From: an uncultured Bacteroidales bacterium
Lineage (GTDB): Bacteria > Bacteroidota > Bacteroidia > Bacteroidales > F082
Assembly: GCA_937902805.1 (NCBI GenBank)
Contig: CALEMB010000205.1
Location: 1 to 11,300 of the forward strand
Reading direction: 5' to 3'
Length of the DNA: 11,300 nt
Shown: piece by piece, positions 5,681 to 11,300 of the stretch
Layout of the letters: each line of letters opens with the position of its first letter
Numbering within the stretch: the first letter of the stretch is position 1
Notes under the pieces: model-generated
The model's database searches: none
What the model saw: the letters and a program-made list of their open reading frames with translations, nothing else
What the model was told of the DNA's origin: nothing
Position numbers and translations under genes: made by a program

Positions 5681-6643
5681 ATGTCGAACCGAATGGATAG
5701 CATCAAGCAGAAGACAGAACGCAAAAACAAGAGTTCTGTACTTACTTTTTTGGTCTTTTTGACCCTTTCCACAGCAGCGTGGTTTTTGGTCAAACTGTCG
5801 GAGAATTATGTCACCCAGACTACCTTCGGCTTGCGTTTCGACCAAGTGCCCGCAGATAAGTGGATTTCGTCGGACGAGCAGCAGTTGAAGATGTCGCTTG
5901 ACATTGACGGTTTCCATACGCTGCGCTGCAAGATGTTGCGCGAACGTTCTGTCACCATCCCATTGGATGAGGTTTCGTACCGCCTCGAAAAGGGCAACGT
6001 CTATTCTTTCAGCAGCCAATATGTGGCGGAGAAGGTGGCCGAAATGCTGGACATCAGCACTTCCGACATCACGATGAACGATGCTATGGTATATTTCACC
6101 ATGGATGAGCTGAAATCTAAAGTGGTGCCCGTCGTCTTTTGCTCCGACCTCAAGATGCAACGCCAGTATGGCCTCTATGGCATCCCCACTATCGATCCTG
6201 CTTCCGTGACTATTTTTGGCCCCGAGGAAGTCATTGACACAATGAGGTCGGTGCATACTCAGAAGGTGACGAAATCCAATGTGAGTGATGACTTCAGCGA
6301 GTCGGTAGGCCTCGACATGCTGGATGGTAAGGTTCATTCCGCCACCAAGGAGGTGAGGGTGACAGTGGATGTGGAGAAATACACTGAGATGGACATAGAA
6401 GTGCCCATCAAGGTCGCCGGTAACCCGAAACTGAGATTCTTTCCCGAGACAGTCAAAGTGAAATGCCTTGTGGCGATGAAAGACTATGCTTCCATCGTTG
6501 CCGACGATTTCACTGTCTCCGTCGACAAGCAACAACTGAAAGCTCTACAGCCGCTGTTGGATGTGCAATTGGTGTCGTGGCCCAAGACGGTACAGGTTTT
6601 GAGCAGCCAACCCGACAAGGTGGAATACCTCATTGTGCAATGA
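5681..6643 (+). CDS. YbbR-like domain membrane protein
   Basis: A 320-residue protein: a basic cytoplasmic head (residues 1-18), one membrane helix (about 19-38, LTFLVFLTLSTAAWFLVKLS), and a long exported part made of YbbR-like beta repeats. These include the YGLYGIPTIDPASVTIFGPEEVID segment and a later VPIKVAGNPKLRFFPETVKVKC segment, each resembling the 'P..V.i.Gp...i' pattern of YbbR repeats. In Firmicutes the YbbR protein CdaR regulates the diadenylate cyclase CdaA; in Bacteroidetes its role is not established, and no cyclase is in this window. The gene sits between yajC and coaE, an arrangement common in Bacteroidetes. ATG 5681 is the first ATG in frame; 5693 is an alternative, and a TTG at 5651 would add ten unlikely residues. 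Its TGA overlaps the coaE start by four bases (ATGA). Confidence 0.88.
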   Translation: MSNRMDSIKQKTERKNKSSVLTFLVFLTLSTAAWFLVKLSENYVTQTTFGLRFDQVPADKWISSDEQQLKMSLDIDGFHTLRCKMLRERSVTIPLDEVSYRLEKGNVYSFSSQYVAEKVAEMLDISTSDITMNDAMVYFTMDELKSKVVPVVFCSDLKMQRQYGLYGIPTIDPASVTIFGPEEVIDTMRSVHTQKVTKSNVSDDFSESVGLDMLDGKVHSATKEVRVTVDVEKYTEMDIEVPIKVAGNPKLRFFPETVKVKCLVAMKDYASIVADDFTVSVDKQQLKALQPLLDVQLVSWPKTVQVLSSQPDKVEYLIVQ

Positions 6644-7224
6644 AAAAAGTCGCCATCACTGGTAATATCGGCAGCGGCAAGTCGTGGGTATGCGAGCTGT
6701 TCAAGCAACACTTGGGTATTCCCGTTTACAATAGTGATAATGCAGCCAAGCAAATGTATTTCCTTCCTGAAGTGCGCGCACAATTGGTGCAGCGCTTTGG
6801 TGATGGTTTTTATCTTTCTGATAATGAATTAAACAGGAAATACATCGCCGACTTGGTTTTCCACGATGAAACCGCCCAACGCGACTTGGAAGGCATCCTT
6901 TATCCCGCTTTGTTTGTCGACTTTGGGCAATGGATGGCCAAACAGGAGGCTCCCTACGTCTTGTTTGAATCTGCCTTGATTTTTGAGAAGCGTTTGGAGA
7001 AGCAGTTTGATGCCGTAGTCATGGTTTCGACTTCGGAACAGACTCGTTTGCGCCGTGCTATGTTGCGCGACCATTGCGACGAGGCGACCGTCCGTGCCCG
7101 CATGGCCAAGCAATGGCCCGAAGAAGGCAAACGCTTGCTGGCGGATTATGTCATTTGGCACGAAAACGACGACGAGGACGAAGCACTTTTGAAACAAATC
7201 ATGGAAGTGCATAAGGCCTTATAA
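6640..7224 (+). CDS. coaE: Dephospho-CoA kinase
   Basis: A 194-residue cytosolic enzyme, close to the usual 200. It phosphorylates the 3'-hydroxyl of dephospho-CoA with ATP, the last step of CoA biosynthesis. A P-loop lies at residues 8-15 (GNIGSGKS). The acidic substrate-site block is VYNSDNAAK (29-37), with D33 in the position of the conserved aspartate. HDETAQRDLEGILYPAL matches the family 'R..LE.i.HP' region, although the usual histidine of that HP is a tyrosine here. LFESALIFEKRLEKQFD corresponds to the 'DvPLLfE' segment, and a basic lid region follows (TRLRRAMLRD). The reading frame is open well upstream, but ATG 6640 begins exactly at the P-loop domain and overlaps the ybbR stop as ATGA, a sign of translational coupling. 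Confidence 0.95.
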   Translation: MKKVAITGNIGSGKSWVCELFKQHLGIPVYNSDNAAKQMYFLPEVRAQLVQRFGDGFYLSDNELNRKYIADLVFHDETAQRDLEGILYPALFVDFGQWMAKQEAPYVLFESALIFEKRLEKQFDAVVMVSTSEQTRLRRAMLRDHCDEATVRARMAKQWPEEGKRLLADYVIWHENDDEDEALLKQIMEVHKAL

Positions 7225-7233
7225 AGTTTTTTC

Positions 7234-7263
7234 TTGTTCGTATAAAATAATTCCGTATCTTTG
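7234..7263 (+). promoter_or_regulatory. Promoter of the iorA-iorB operon
   Basis: TTG (7234-7236), 19 bases, then TATCTTTG (7256-7263): an ideal Bacteroidetes -33/-7 pair and the best in the window. Initiation near 7270 gives a leader of about 210 bases before iorA, unusually long beside the other genes here. Confidence 0.85.
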
Positions 7264-7275
7264 CCAAATCCGACT

Positions 7276-7390
7276 TTGGCCTATAGCCAATGGCCGATGG
7301 CCGCTGCACCTAGGGTGTCATTGCGGACTTGATCCGCAATCTCCTGTAATAGTGAAGCGAGCCATAGGCCATGAGCAATCAGCCATAGTT
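7276..7390. repeat. Composite repeat element upstream of iorA
   Basis: The left part (7277-7304) begins TGGCCTATAGCCAATGGCC and is inversely related to GCCATAGGCCATGAGC at 7361-7376 and AGCCATAG at 7381-7388. Between them lies a separate perfect hairpin, ATTGCGGA (7320-7327) and TCCGCAAT (7333-7340), whose GGACTTGATCC core resembles a dispersed REP-like element known from many bacteria. A sister element follows iorA at 9063-9158. The whole lies in the iorA leader RNA. Confidence 0.8.
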
Positions 7391-7398
7391 CAATCTTT

Positions 7399-7418
7399 GG
7401 TTCGACAAGCTCTTAACC
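7399..7418. repeat. Short TTCGACAAGCTC element in the iorA leader
   Basis: GGTTCGACAAGCTCTTAACC is bounded by GGTT/AACC. Its core is the reverse complement of GAGCTTGTCGAA, matching 10 of 12 bases of GAGCCCGTCGAA at 5217-5228 in the DUF1573-yajC gap. It appears to be a dispersed intergenic motif in opposite orientation. Confidence 0.5.
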
Positions 7419-7423
7419 ATGAA

Positions 7424-7475
7424 TTTTGAATTTTAAATTTTGAATTTTAAATTTTGAATTTTAAATATTGAATTA
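7424..7475. repeat. AT-only tandem repeat just before iorA
   Basis: The 14-base unit TTTTGAATTTTAAA occurs three times in perfect tandem (7424-7437, 7438-7451, 7452-7465), followed by a decayed copy (TATTGAATTA). It ends seven bases before the iorA ATG. Unstructured AT-rich sequence upstream of a start favours ribosome loading in Bacteroidetes, so it may act as a translation enhancer. Related sequence precedes iorB (9161-9200) and yajC (5277-5298). Confidence 0.85.
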
Positions 7476-7481
7476 TACGAT

Positions 7482-9062
7482 ATGGAGAAAGTATTGCTAT
7501 TAGGCGATGAGGCCATTGCACAGGGCTTCATCGACGCTGGCGGCTCGGCCATCAACAGCTATCCGGGCACGCCTTCAACACAAATCACAGAGTATGTCAT
7601 CAACTCGAAGCAAGCCAAGGAACTTGGTGTGATCGCCAACTGGTGTGCTAACGAGAAGACGGCCCTTGAGGCTTCTATCGGTGTGGCCTATGCTGGCAAG
7701 CGTGCTATGACCTGCATGAAGCATGTGGGCCTTAACGTCTGCGGCGACCCCTTCATGAACGCCGCCATCATCGGCACCAAGGGCGTCCTCGTCGTGGTGG
7801 CCGACGACCCGAGCATGTTCTCGTCGCAAGACGAACAGGACAGCCGTTTCTATGGTCACTGGGCCATGATTCCTATGCTGGAGCCTTCGAACCAACAAGA
7901 GGCCTACGATATGGTGCACTACGGCTATGAGCTGAGTGAGCAACTTGGCACACCAGTGCTTTATCGCATTCCGACCCGTCTGGCCCACAGCCGCGCTGGT
8001 GTGGTGCGCAAACCCGTCCGCCCGCAGAACGAGCTCACAGAGCCTGCCGACGCCAAGTCGTTCGTGCTGCTGCCGGCCAACGCCAAACGTTTGTATCGTA
8101 ACCTCATTGACAAACAACCCGCTTTTGAAGAGGCTTCGGCCACTTCGGGTTTCAACAAGTATTTTGATGGTCCCAAGAAGAACATCGGTATCATTACCAC
8201 GGGTATTGCCTACAACTACCTGATGGAAAATTTCCCCGATGGCAAGTGCCCCTATCCCGTCGTGAAGATTACGCAGTATCCGCTGCCTTACGACATGATC
8301 AACAAGCTGTACGACGAGTGCGACGAAATCCTCGTCCTCGAAGACGGTCAGCCGTTTGTTGAAGAGCACATCAAGGGCTTCCTCGGCAAGGGCAAGAACG
8401 TCATGGGTCGTCTCGACGAAACTATCCGCCGCGATGGTGAACTGAATGCCGAAAAGGTCGCCAAAGCTCTCGGCATGGATGTGCCTACCTTATATAAGGT
8501 TCCGGAAGTGGTCACCAACCGTCCGCCTGCGCTCTGCCAGGGTTGCCCGCACGTCGACAGCTACAACGCTTTGAACGCCGTTATGGCCAACCATAAGGGT
8601 GGTAAAGTGTTTGGCGACATTGGCTGCTACACTTTGGGCTTCAACATGGGTGCCATCAACACCACCGTGTGCATGGGTGCCTCCATTACTATGGCCAAGG
8701 GTGCCAGCGAAGTGGGTATCTTCCCGAGCGTGGCTGTCATCGGTGACGGCACCTTCGGTCACAGTGGCTTGACAGGTCTCATGGACTGCGTCAACGAGAA
8801 GGCCAATGTCGTGGTCATGATTCTCGACAACGACATCACCGCTATGACGGGTGGTCAGCCTTCGTCGGCACACAACAAGATCCGCCGCATCTGCGAAGGT
8901 CTCGGTGTGGAGCCGGAGCACATCCGCGACATCATCCCGCTACCCAAGAACCACGAAGAGAATGTCAAGATCATCGAGGAAGAGGTGAACTACAACGGCG
9001 TGTCGGTCATCATCCCGCACCGCACCTGCATCGTCGAACTCAAAAAGCACATGAAGAAGTAA
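7482..9062 (+). CDS. iorA: Indolepyruvate:ferredoxin oxidoreductase, alpha subunit (short form)
   Basis: A 526-residue thiamine-pyrophosphate enzyme subunit. With IorB it converts aryl-2-oxoacids such as indolepyruvate or phenylpyruvate plus CoA to aryl-acetyl-CoA and CO2, reducing ferredoxin; in anaerobes it can also run in the carboxylating direction to make aromatic amino acids. The N-terminal pyrimidine-binding domain carries SYPGTPSTQITE (26-37). The middle has PPALCQGCPH (348-357), matching the family's RPPxxCxGCPH. The TPP/magnesium site is GDGTFGHSG from residue 421, followed by LDNDITAMTGGQPSS. The protein ends soon after the TPP domain (CIVELKKHMKK). The archaeal enzyme, about 640 residues, continues with a ferredoxin-like domain holding two CxxCxxCxxxC clusters, and none is present here. 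ATG 7482 begins the conserved domain. Codon use looks biased to GGC, CTC and AAG by eye, suggesting strong expression. Confidence 0.93.
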   Translation: MEKVLLLGDEAIAQGFIDAGGSAINSYPGTPSTQITEYVINSKQAKELGVIANWCANEKTALEASIGVAYAGKRAMTCMKHVGLNVCGDPFMNAAIIGTKGVLVVVADDPSMFSSQDEQDSRFYGHWAMIPMLEPSNQQEAYDMVHYGYELSEQLGTPVLYRIPTRLAHSRAGVVRKPVRPQNELTEPADAKSFVLLPANAKRLYRNLIDKQPAFEEASATSGFNKYFDGPKKNIGIITTGIAYNYLMENFPDGKCPYPVVKITQYPLPYDMINKLYDECDEILVLEDGQPFVEEHIKGFLGKGKNVMGRLDETIRRDGELNAEKVAKALGMDVPTLYKVPEVVTNRPPALCQGCPHVDSYNALNAVMANHKGGKVFGDIGCYTLGFNMGAINTTVCMGASITMAKGASEVGIFPSVAVIGDGTFGHSGLTGLMDCVNEKANVVVMILDNDITAMTGGQPSSAHNKIRRICEGLGVEPEHIRDIIPLPKNHEENVKIIEEEVNYNGVSVIIPHRTCIVELKKHMKK

Positions 9063-9158
9063 CTATGGCCTATAGCCCATGGCCTATGGCTGCTTCAACA
9101 AAGAGGAGAATCTTTCCTTATCCATAAGCTGCCATAGGCCATAGGCCATCTGCCATAG
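9063..9158. repeat. Long imperfect inverted repeat between iorA and iorB
   Basis: The 28-base arms 9063-9090 and 9131-9158 match at 24 of 28 positions in inverted orientation and enclose a 40-base spacer. The left arm starts right after the iorA stop codon. Its 9066-9093 segment matches 7277-7304 upstream of iorA with three mismatches in 28. A folded RNA here could slow decay or cause partial termination, altering the IorA:IorB ratio. The spacer contains AAGAGGAGAA but no start codon near it. Confidence 0.85.
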
Positions 9159-9160
9159 AC

Positions 9161-9200
9161 GAATTTTAAATATTGAATTTTAAATCTTTAAATTTTGAAA
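9161..9200. repeat. AT-rich GAATTTTAAA repeat just before iorB
   Basis: GAATTTTAAA occurs at 9161-9170 and again at 9175-9184 (14-base period), followed by TAAATTTTGAAA. It ends immediately before the iorB ATG and resembles the 14-base repeat before iorA (7424-7475). No TAnnTTTG box is present, so iorB most likely depends on the iorA promoter. Confidence 0.7.
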
Positions 9201-9202
9201 TC

Positions 9203-9772
9203 ATGAAAAAAGATATAGTACTTTGCGGCGTGGGTGGCGACGGTATCGTTTCGGTGGCCAAAATCATCTCTGATGCCGCTCTGAATATGGGCATGAACCT
9301 GAAGCAGTCCGAAATCCACGGTATGTCGCAGCGTGGTGGCTCGGTGTTCTCGCACCTCCGCATCTCCGACAACGAGATTTTCGCTGACGTTATCCCCGAG
9401 GGTCAAGCCGACATCATCCTGTCTTCCGAGCCTATGGAAGCCTTGCGCTATCTGCCTTGGTTGAGTAAGGAAGGCTGGGTCATCACCAACAGCGACCCCT
9501 TCGTCAACATCGGCAACTATCCCGACATGGCACTGATTGAGGCCGAGTTGGGTAAGCTGGAGCATGTTGTTTCCTTCAACGCCAACGAGATTGCCAAGCA
9601 GCTGAAAGCCCGTTCCAACATGGTGCTGTTGGGCGCCACTGTGCCTTATCTCGGCATCTCCATGGAGAAGGTCGAAGAGGCCATTGCCCACATTTTCGGC
9701 AAGAAAGGCCAAGAGGTCGTTGATCTCAACATCCAGGCCGTGCGTGCTGGATACGAACAGGCGACGAAATAA
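9203..9772 (+). CDS. iorB: Indolepyruvate:ferredoxin oxidoreductase, beta subunit
   Basis: A 189-residue subunit, the usual length, belonging to the gamma-type domain of 2-oxoacid:ferredoxin oxidoreductases. It partners IorA and helps form the CoA/active-site interface. Diagnostic blocks are GVGGDGIV (residues 9-16) near the N-terminus and SEIHGMSQRGGSVFSHLRI (36-54), the family signature. A later stretch (RSNMVLLGATVPYLGI) matches the conserved 'N...LGA' segment. An in-frame TTG at 9173 would add ten residues translated from the AT-rich repeat; ATG 9203 is preferred because the family starts right before the GxGG motif. The 140-base gap after iorA is filled by repeats, whereas in many genomes the two genes are nearly contiguous. 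It is the last gene of its transcript, before a nested repeat and a terminator. Confidence 0.94.
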   Translation: MKKDIVLCGVGGDGIVSVAKIISDAALNMGMNLKQSEIHGMSQRGGSVFSHLRISDNEIFADVIPEGQADIILSSEPMEALRYLPWLSKEGWVITNSDPFVNIGNYPDMALIEAELGKLEHVVSFNANEIAKQLKARSNMVLLGATVPYLGISMEKVEEAIAHIFGKKGQEVVDLNIQAVRAGYEQATK

Positions 9773-9777
9773 ACCCA

Positions 9778-9840
9778 TTGTAGAGACGCAATGATTGCGT
9801 CTCTTTATCTGAGCGAGACGCATTCAATGCGTCTCTACAA
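9778..9840. repeat. Nested inverted repeat (REPIN-like) after iorB
   Basis: The outer arms TTGTAGAGACGCA (9778-9790) and TGCGTCTCTACAA (9828-9840) are perfect over 13 bp. Inside, two self-complementary hairpins each have 10-bp perfect stems: AGAGACGCAA/TTGCGTCTCT (9782-9804, loop TGA) and GAGACGCATT/AATGCGTCTC (9815-9835, one-base centre). The element can therefore fold either as one long stem or as two hairpins. This fits a paired-REP element built from a GTAGAGACGCA motif. It lies five bases after the iorB stop. Confidence 0.88.
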
Positions 9841-9880
9841 CAAATGCCCGATTGGTTTTCCAGTCGGGCATTTGTTTTGT
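9839..9880. terminator. Strong terminator between convergent iorB and cstA
   Basis: CAAATGCCCGA (9841-9851) pairs perfectly with TCGGGCATTTG (9864-9874). TTGG/CCAG extends the stem inward (one G-T pair), leaving a TTTT loop, and AA/TT extends it outward. The rightward tail is TTTTGTGTGTT. Leftward the tail reads TTGTTG, so it can plausibly stop the minus-strand cstA transcript too, which ends 14 bases away. Confidence 0.88.
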
Positions 9881-9893
9881 GTGTTGTAGGCCA

Positions 9894-11300
9894 TTATGCC
9901 TTCACCTTGTTTTTCTTTAAAAATATCATAAACAGCACCAAACCCAGTACGGTAATGGCTGCGCCGATGCCGTAGCCGACAGGACGGGGCAGGATGGAAC
10001 CTAAACCGCCGTCGGCAGCCTTAGCCACGAAGAGGAAACATCCTGTCACCAAAGTCATGAAGAGGGCAGGGATGAGGGTGATGAGGTACCAGAGCTTGTC
10101 CTTGTTCTTAGCCAGGTAAACCGAGATGGCCCAAAGTGTCACCGTGGCCAGCACTTGGTTGGCCCAGGCGAAGTAACGCCAGATGACTTGGAAGCCCTTG
10201 GCATCGGAAATGCTGTAGACCAAGATGATGCCGGTAACGATAAACATAGGGATAGCCACAATCAGACGGTTCTTGATGGGCTTTTGGTCGAAGTGCATGA
10301 AATCGGCAATGATGAGGCGTGCCGAACGCAGTGCTGTGTCACCCGAGGTGACGGCGGCACTGATGACACCCAAGATGGTGATGGTGGCGATAACAGGTGT
10401 AAACCATGTGTTGGCGATGATACCCACGATGGCGGCCCCGCTCTTGCCAGTGACATCCACCACGCTGTCGGGGCCGAAGAAATAGGCAGCAGCTGCAGCC
10501 CAAATCAAGGCAACGACACCTTCAGTAATCATGGCACCGTAGAAAATTGGACGGCCTTGCTTTTCATTCACCATGCAGCGCGCCATCAGTGGCGACTGCG
10601 TGGCATGGAAGCCAGAGATAGCACCACAAGCAATTGAGATGAACATCATCGGGAAGATGGGGTTGTTGGGTGCATCGGGGTGACGGTTTTGCATGCCGCT
10701 CCACAACTCGGGGATTTCGGGTTTGTAGATAAGAAACGCCACAAAGATGGCCACGGCCATACCTAACAACAGGATGCCAAAGATGGGGTAAATCTTGCCG
10801 ATGACTTTGTCGATAGGTAACAATGTGGCAATCAAGTAATAAGCTAGGATGATGATAATCCAGATGTAGGGGTTCCAGCCTTGCGTGAAGTTGGCATTCA
10901 GCAGGGTGGCGGGCGTATTGACGAATACCACACCGACCAATATCATGAGGATGATGGTGAAAGCACGCATCACTTGTTTGGCACCGTTGCCCAAGTATGT
11001 ACCGTGAATCTCAGGCAGACTGCAACCTTTGTCACGCAACGAAATCATGCCAGCAAGATAGTCGTGGACGGCACCGGCGAAGATGCTGCCCAGTACAATC
11101 CACAGGAAGGAAGCTGTGCCGAATTGTGCTCCCATGATGGCACCGATGATAGGCCCGACACCTGCAATGTTAAGGAACTGGATGAGGTAGATGCGCCAAG
11201 GCTTCATCGGTACATAGTCAACGCCATCGGCCATGGTCGTGGCAGGCGTGGCACGCTGCGGGTCTGCTCCAAAGAGTTGCTCGACGAACTTTCCGTAAAC
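9894..11300 (-). CDS. cstA: CstA-family carbon starvation transporter, N-terminus beyond the window
   Basis: 468 residues are visible and the frame is still open at 11300, so the start lies to the right. The visible start (VYGKFVEQLFGADPQRATPATT, then MADGVDYVP) matches the beginning of CstA proteins after their first helix; the internal ATG at 11234 is therefore not the true start. About a dozen hydrophobic segments follow, including FLNIAGVGPIIGAIMG and the family block AGAVHDYLAGMISLRDKG. Conserved ISGFHATQSPLMARC and SGDTALRSARLIIADF blocks also appear. The protein should be near 480-490 residues, the short Bacteroidetes form, against about 700 in E. coli CstA. CstA-family carriers in the inner membrane import peptides or, in characterised enterobacterial members, pyruvate with protons; the substrate here is unknown. 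It converges on iorB and shares its terminator. Confidence 0.94.
   Translation of the reverse strand, partial: VYGKFVEQLFGADPQRATPATTMADGVDYVPMKPWRIYLIQFLNIAGVGPIIGAIMGAQFGTASFLWIVLGSIFAGAVHDYLAGMISLRDKGCSLPEIHGTYLGNGAKQVMRAFTIILMILVGVVFVNTPATLLNANFTQGWNPYIWIIIILAYYLIATLLPIDKVIGKIYPIFGILLLGMAVAIFVAFLIYKPEIPELWSGMQNRHPDAPNNPIFPMMFISIACGAISGFHATQSPLMARCMVNEKQGRPIFYGAMITEGVVALIWAAAAAYFFGPDSVVDVTGKSGAAIVGIIANTWFTPVIATITILGVISAAVTSGDTALRSARLIIADFMHFDQKPIKNRLIVAIPMFIVTGIILVYSISDAKGFQVIWRYFAWANQVLATVTLWAISVYLAKNKDKLWYLITLIPALFMTLVTGCFLFVAKAADGGLGSILPRPVGYGIGAAITVLGLVLFMIFLKKNKVKA

Noticed and set aside
5672..6535. Minus-strand open frame (287 codons) opposite the YbbR gene
   Set aside because: Histidine-rich, domain-free translation with no promoter box. 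The plus strand has a clear membrane helix, YbbR repeats and operon context.
6463..6639. Upstream extension of coaE into the ybbR gene
   Set aside because: The frame is open but its residues match no CoaE N-terminus. ATG 6640 with the ATGA overlap and P-loop at residue 8 is the normal start.
7211..7232. Possible terminator at the end of coaE (12-base palindrome ATAAGGCCTTAT, then six T's)
   Set aside because: A perfect palindrome without a loop leaves only a weak four-pair AT stem around GGCC, overlaps the stop codon, and the T-run lies five bases away. It may contribute but does not meet a terminator standard.
7424..7475. CRISPR-like array
   Set aside because: The 14-base units are adjacent with no spacers, entirely low complexity, and there are no cas genes.
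7575..8369. Minus-strand open frame (264 codons) within iorA
   Set aside because: Complementary to the conserved first half of iorA; no family features and no promoter.
11234..11234. ATG at 11234 (minus strand) as the start of cstA
   Set aside because: The frame stays open to the window edge, and the 22 residues before this ATG (FVEQLFGADP region) match the conserved CstA beginning, so the gene is cut by the window and is not starting here.

Overview
The window looks like a chromosomal segment of a Bacteroidales bacterium, probably a gut- or rumen-type lineage that keeps the type IX secretion system (T9SS). The basis is: four Bacteroidetes-type promoter boxes of the form TAnnTTTG, two proteins with T9SS C-terminal sorting domains (one type A, one type B), a DUF1573-yajC-ybbR-coaE gene run, a 'smalltalk' mini-protein, and an AAA/DUF4143 ATPase of a kind that is multicopy in this order. 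Base composition looks to be near 50% GC by eye. I cannot name the genus.

Layout, left to right. (1) 1-230: the end of a smalltalk mini-protein gene, missing only its first base, followed by two perfect hairpins and a rho-independent terminator. (2) 304-1589: an AAA ATPase with a C-terminal DUF4143 domain. A two-layer dyad with a single centre of symmetry lies exactly between its -7 box and its start codon. (3) 1635-3434: a secreted peptidoglycan amidase with a transglycosylase-like N-terminal region, an Amidase_2 domain, a CUB domain and a type A T9SS signal, under its own promoter. (4) 3454-7224: a rightward cluster starting from a good promoter: a PKD-containing T9SS type B surface protein, a DUF1573 lipoprotein, YajC, a YbbR-domain protein and dephospho-CoA kinase (CoaE). 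(5) 7234-9772: iorA and iorB, the two subunits of indolepyruvate:ferredoxin oxidoreductase, with the best promoter of the window and a leader of about 210 nt packed with repeat families. (6) 9778-9880: a nested inverted repeat and a strong, probably bidirectional terminator between convergent genes. (7) 9894-11300, minus strand: a CstA-family transporter whose N-terminus lies beyond the window.

How the genes work together: YajC belongs to the Sec machinery, which handles the first export step of the two T9SS cargos, the lipoprotein and the membrane proteins. CoaE makes CoA, which is a substrate of IorAB. IorAB interconverts aryl-2-oxoacids and aryl-acetyl-CoA with ferredoxin, and CstA-family carriers import peptides or pyruvate. 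The last two links are metabolic plausibility only.

No stretch longer than 300 bases lacks a gene. The most notable non-coding structures are the concentric dyad over the ATPase start codon (312-350), the two related repeat elements that bracket iorA (7276-7390 and 9063-9158), and the nested repeat after iorB (9778-9840). I found no CRISPR array, insertion sequence, transposase, tRNA or rRNA.
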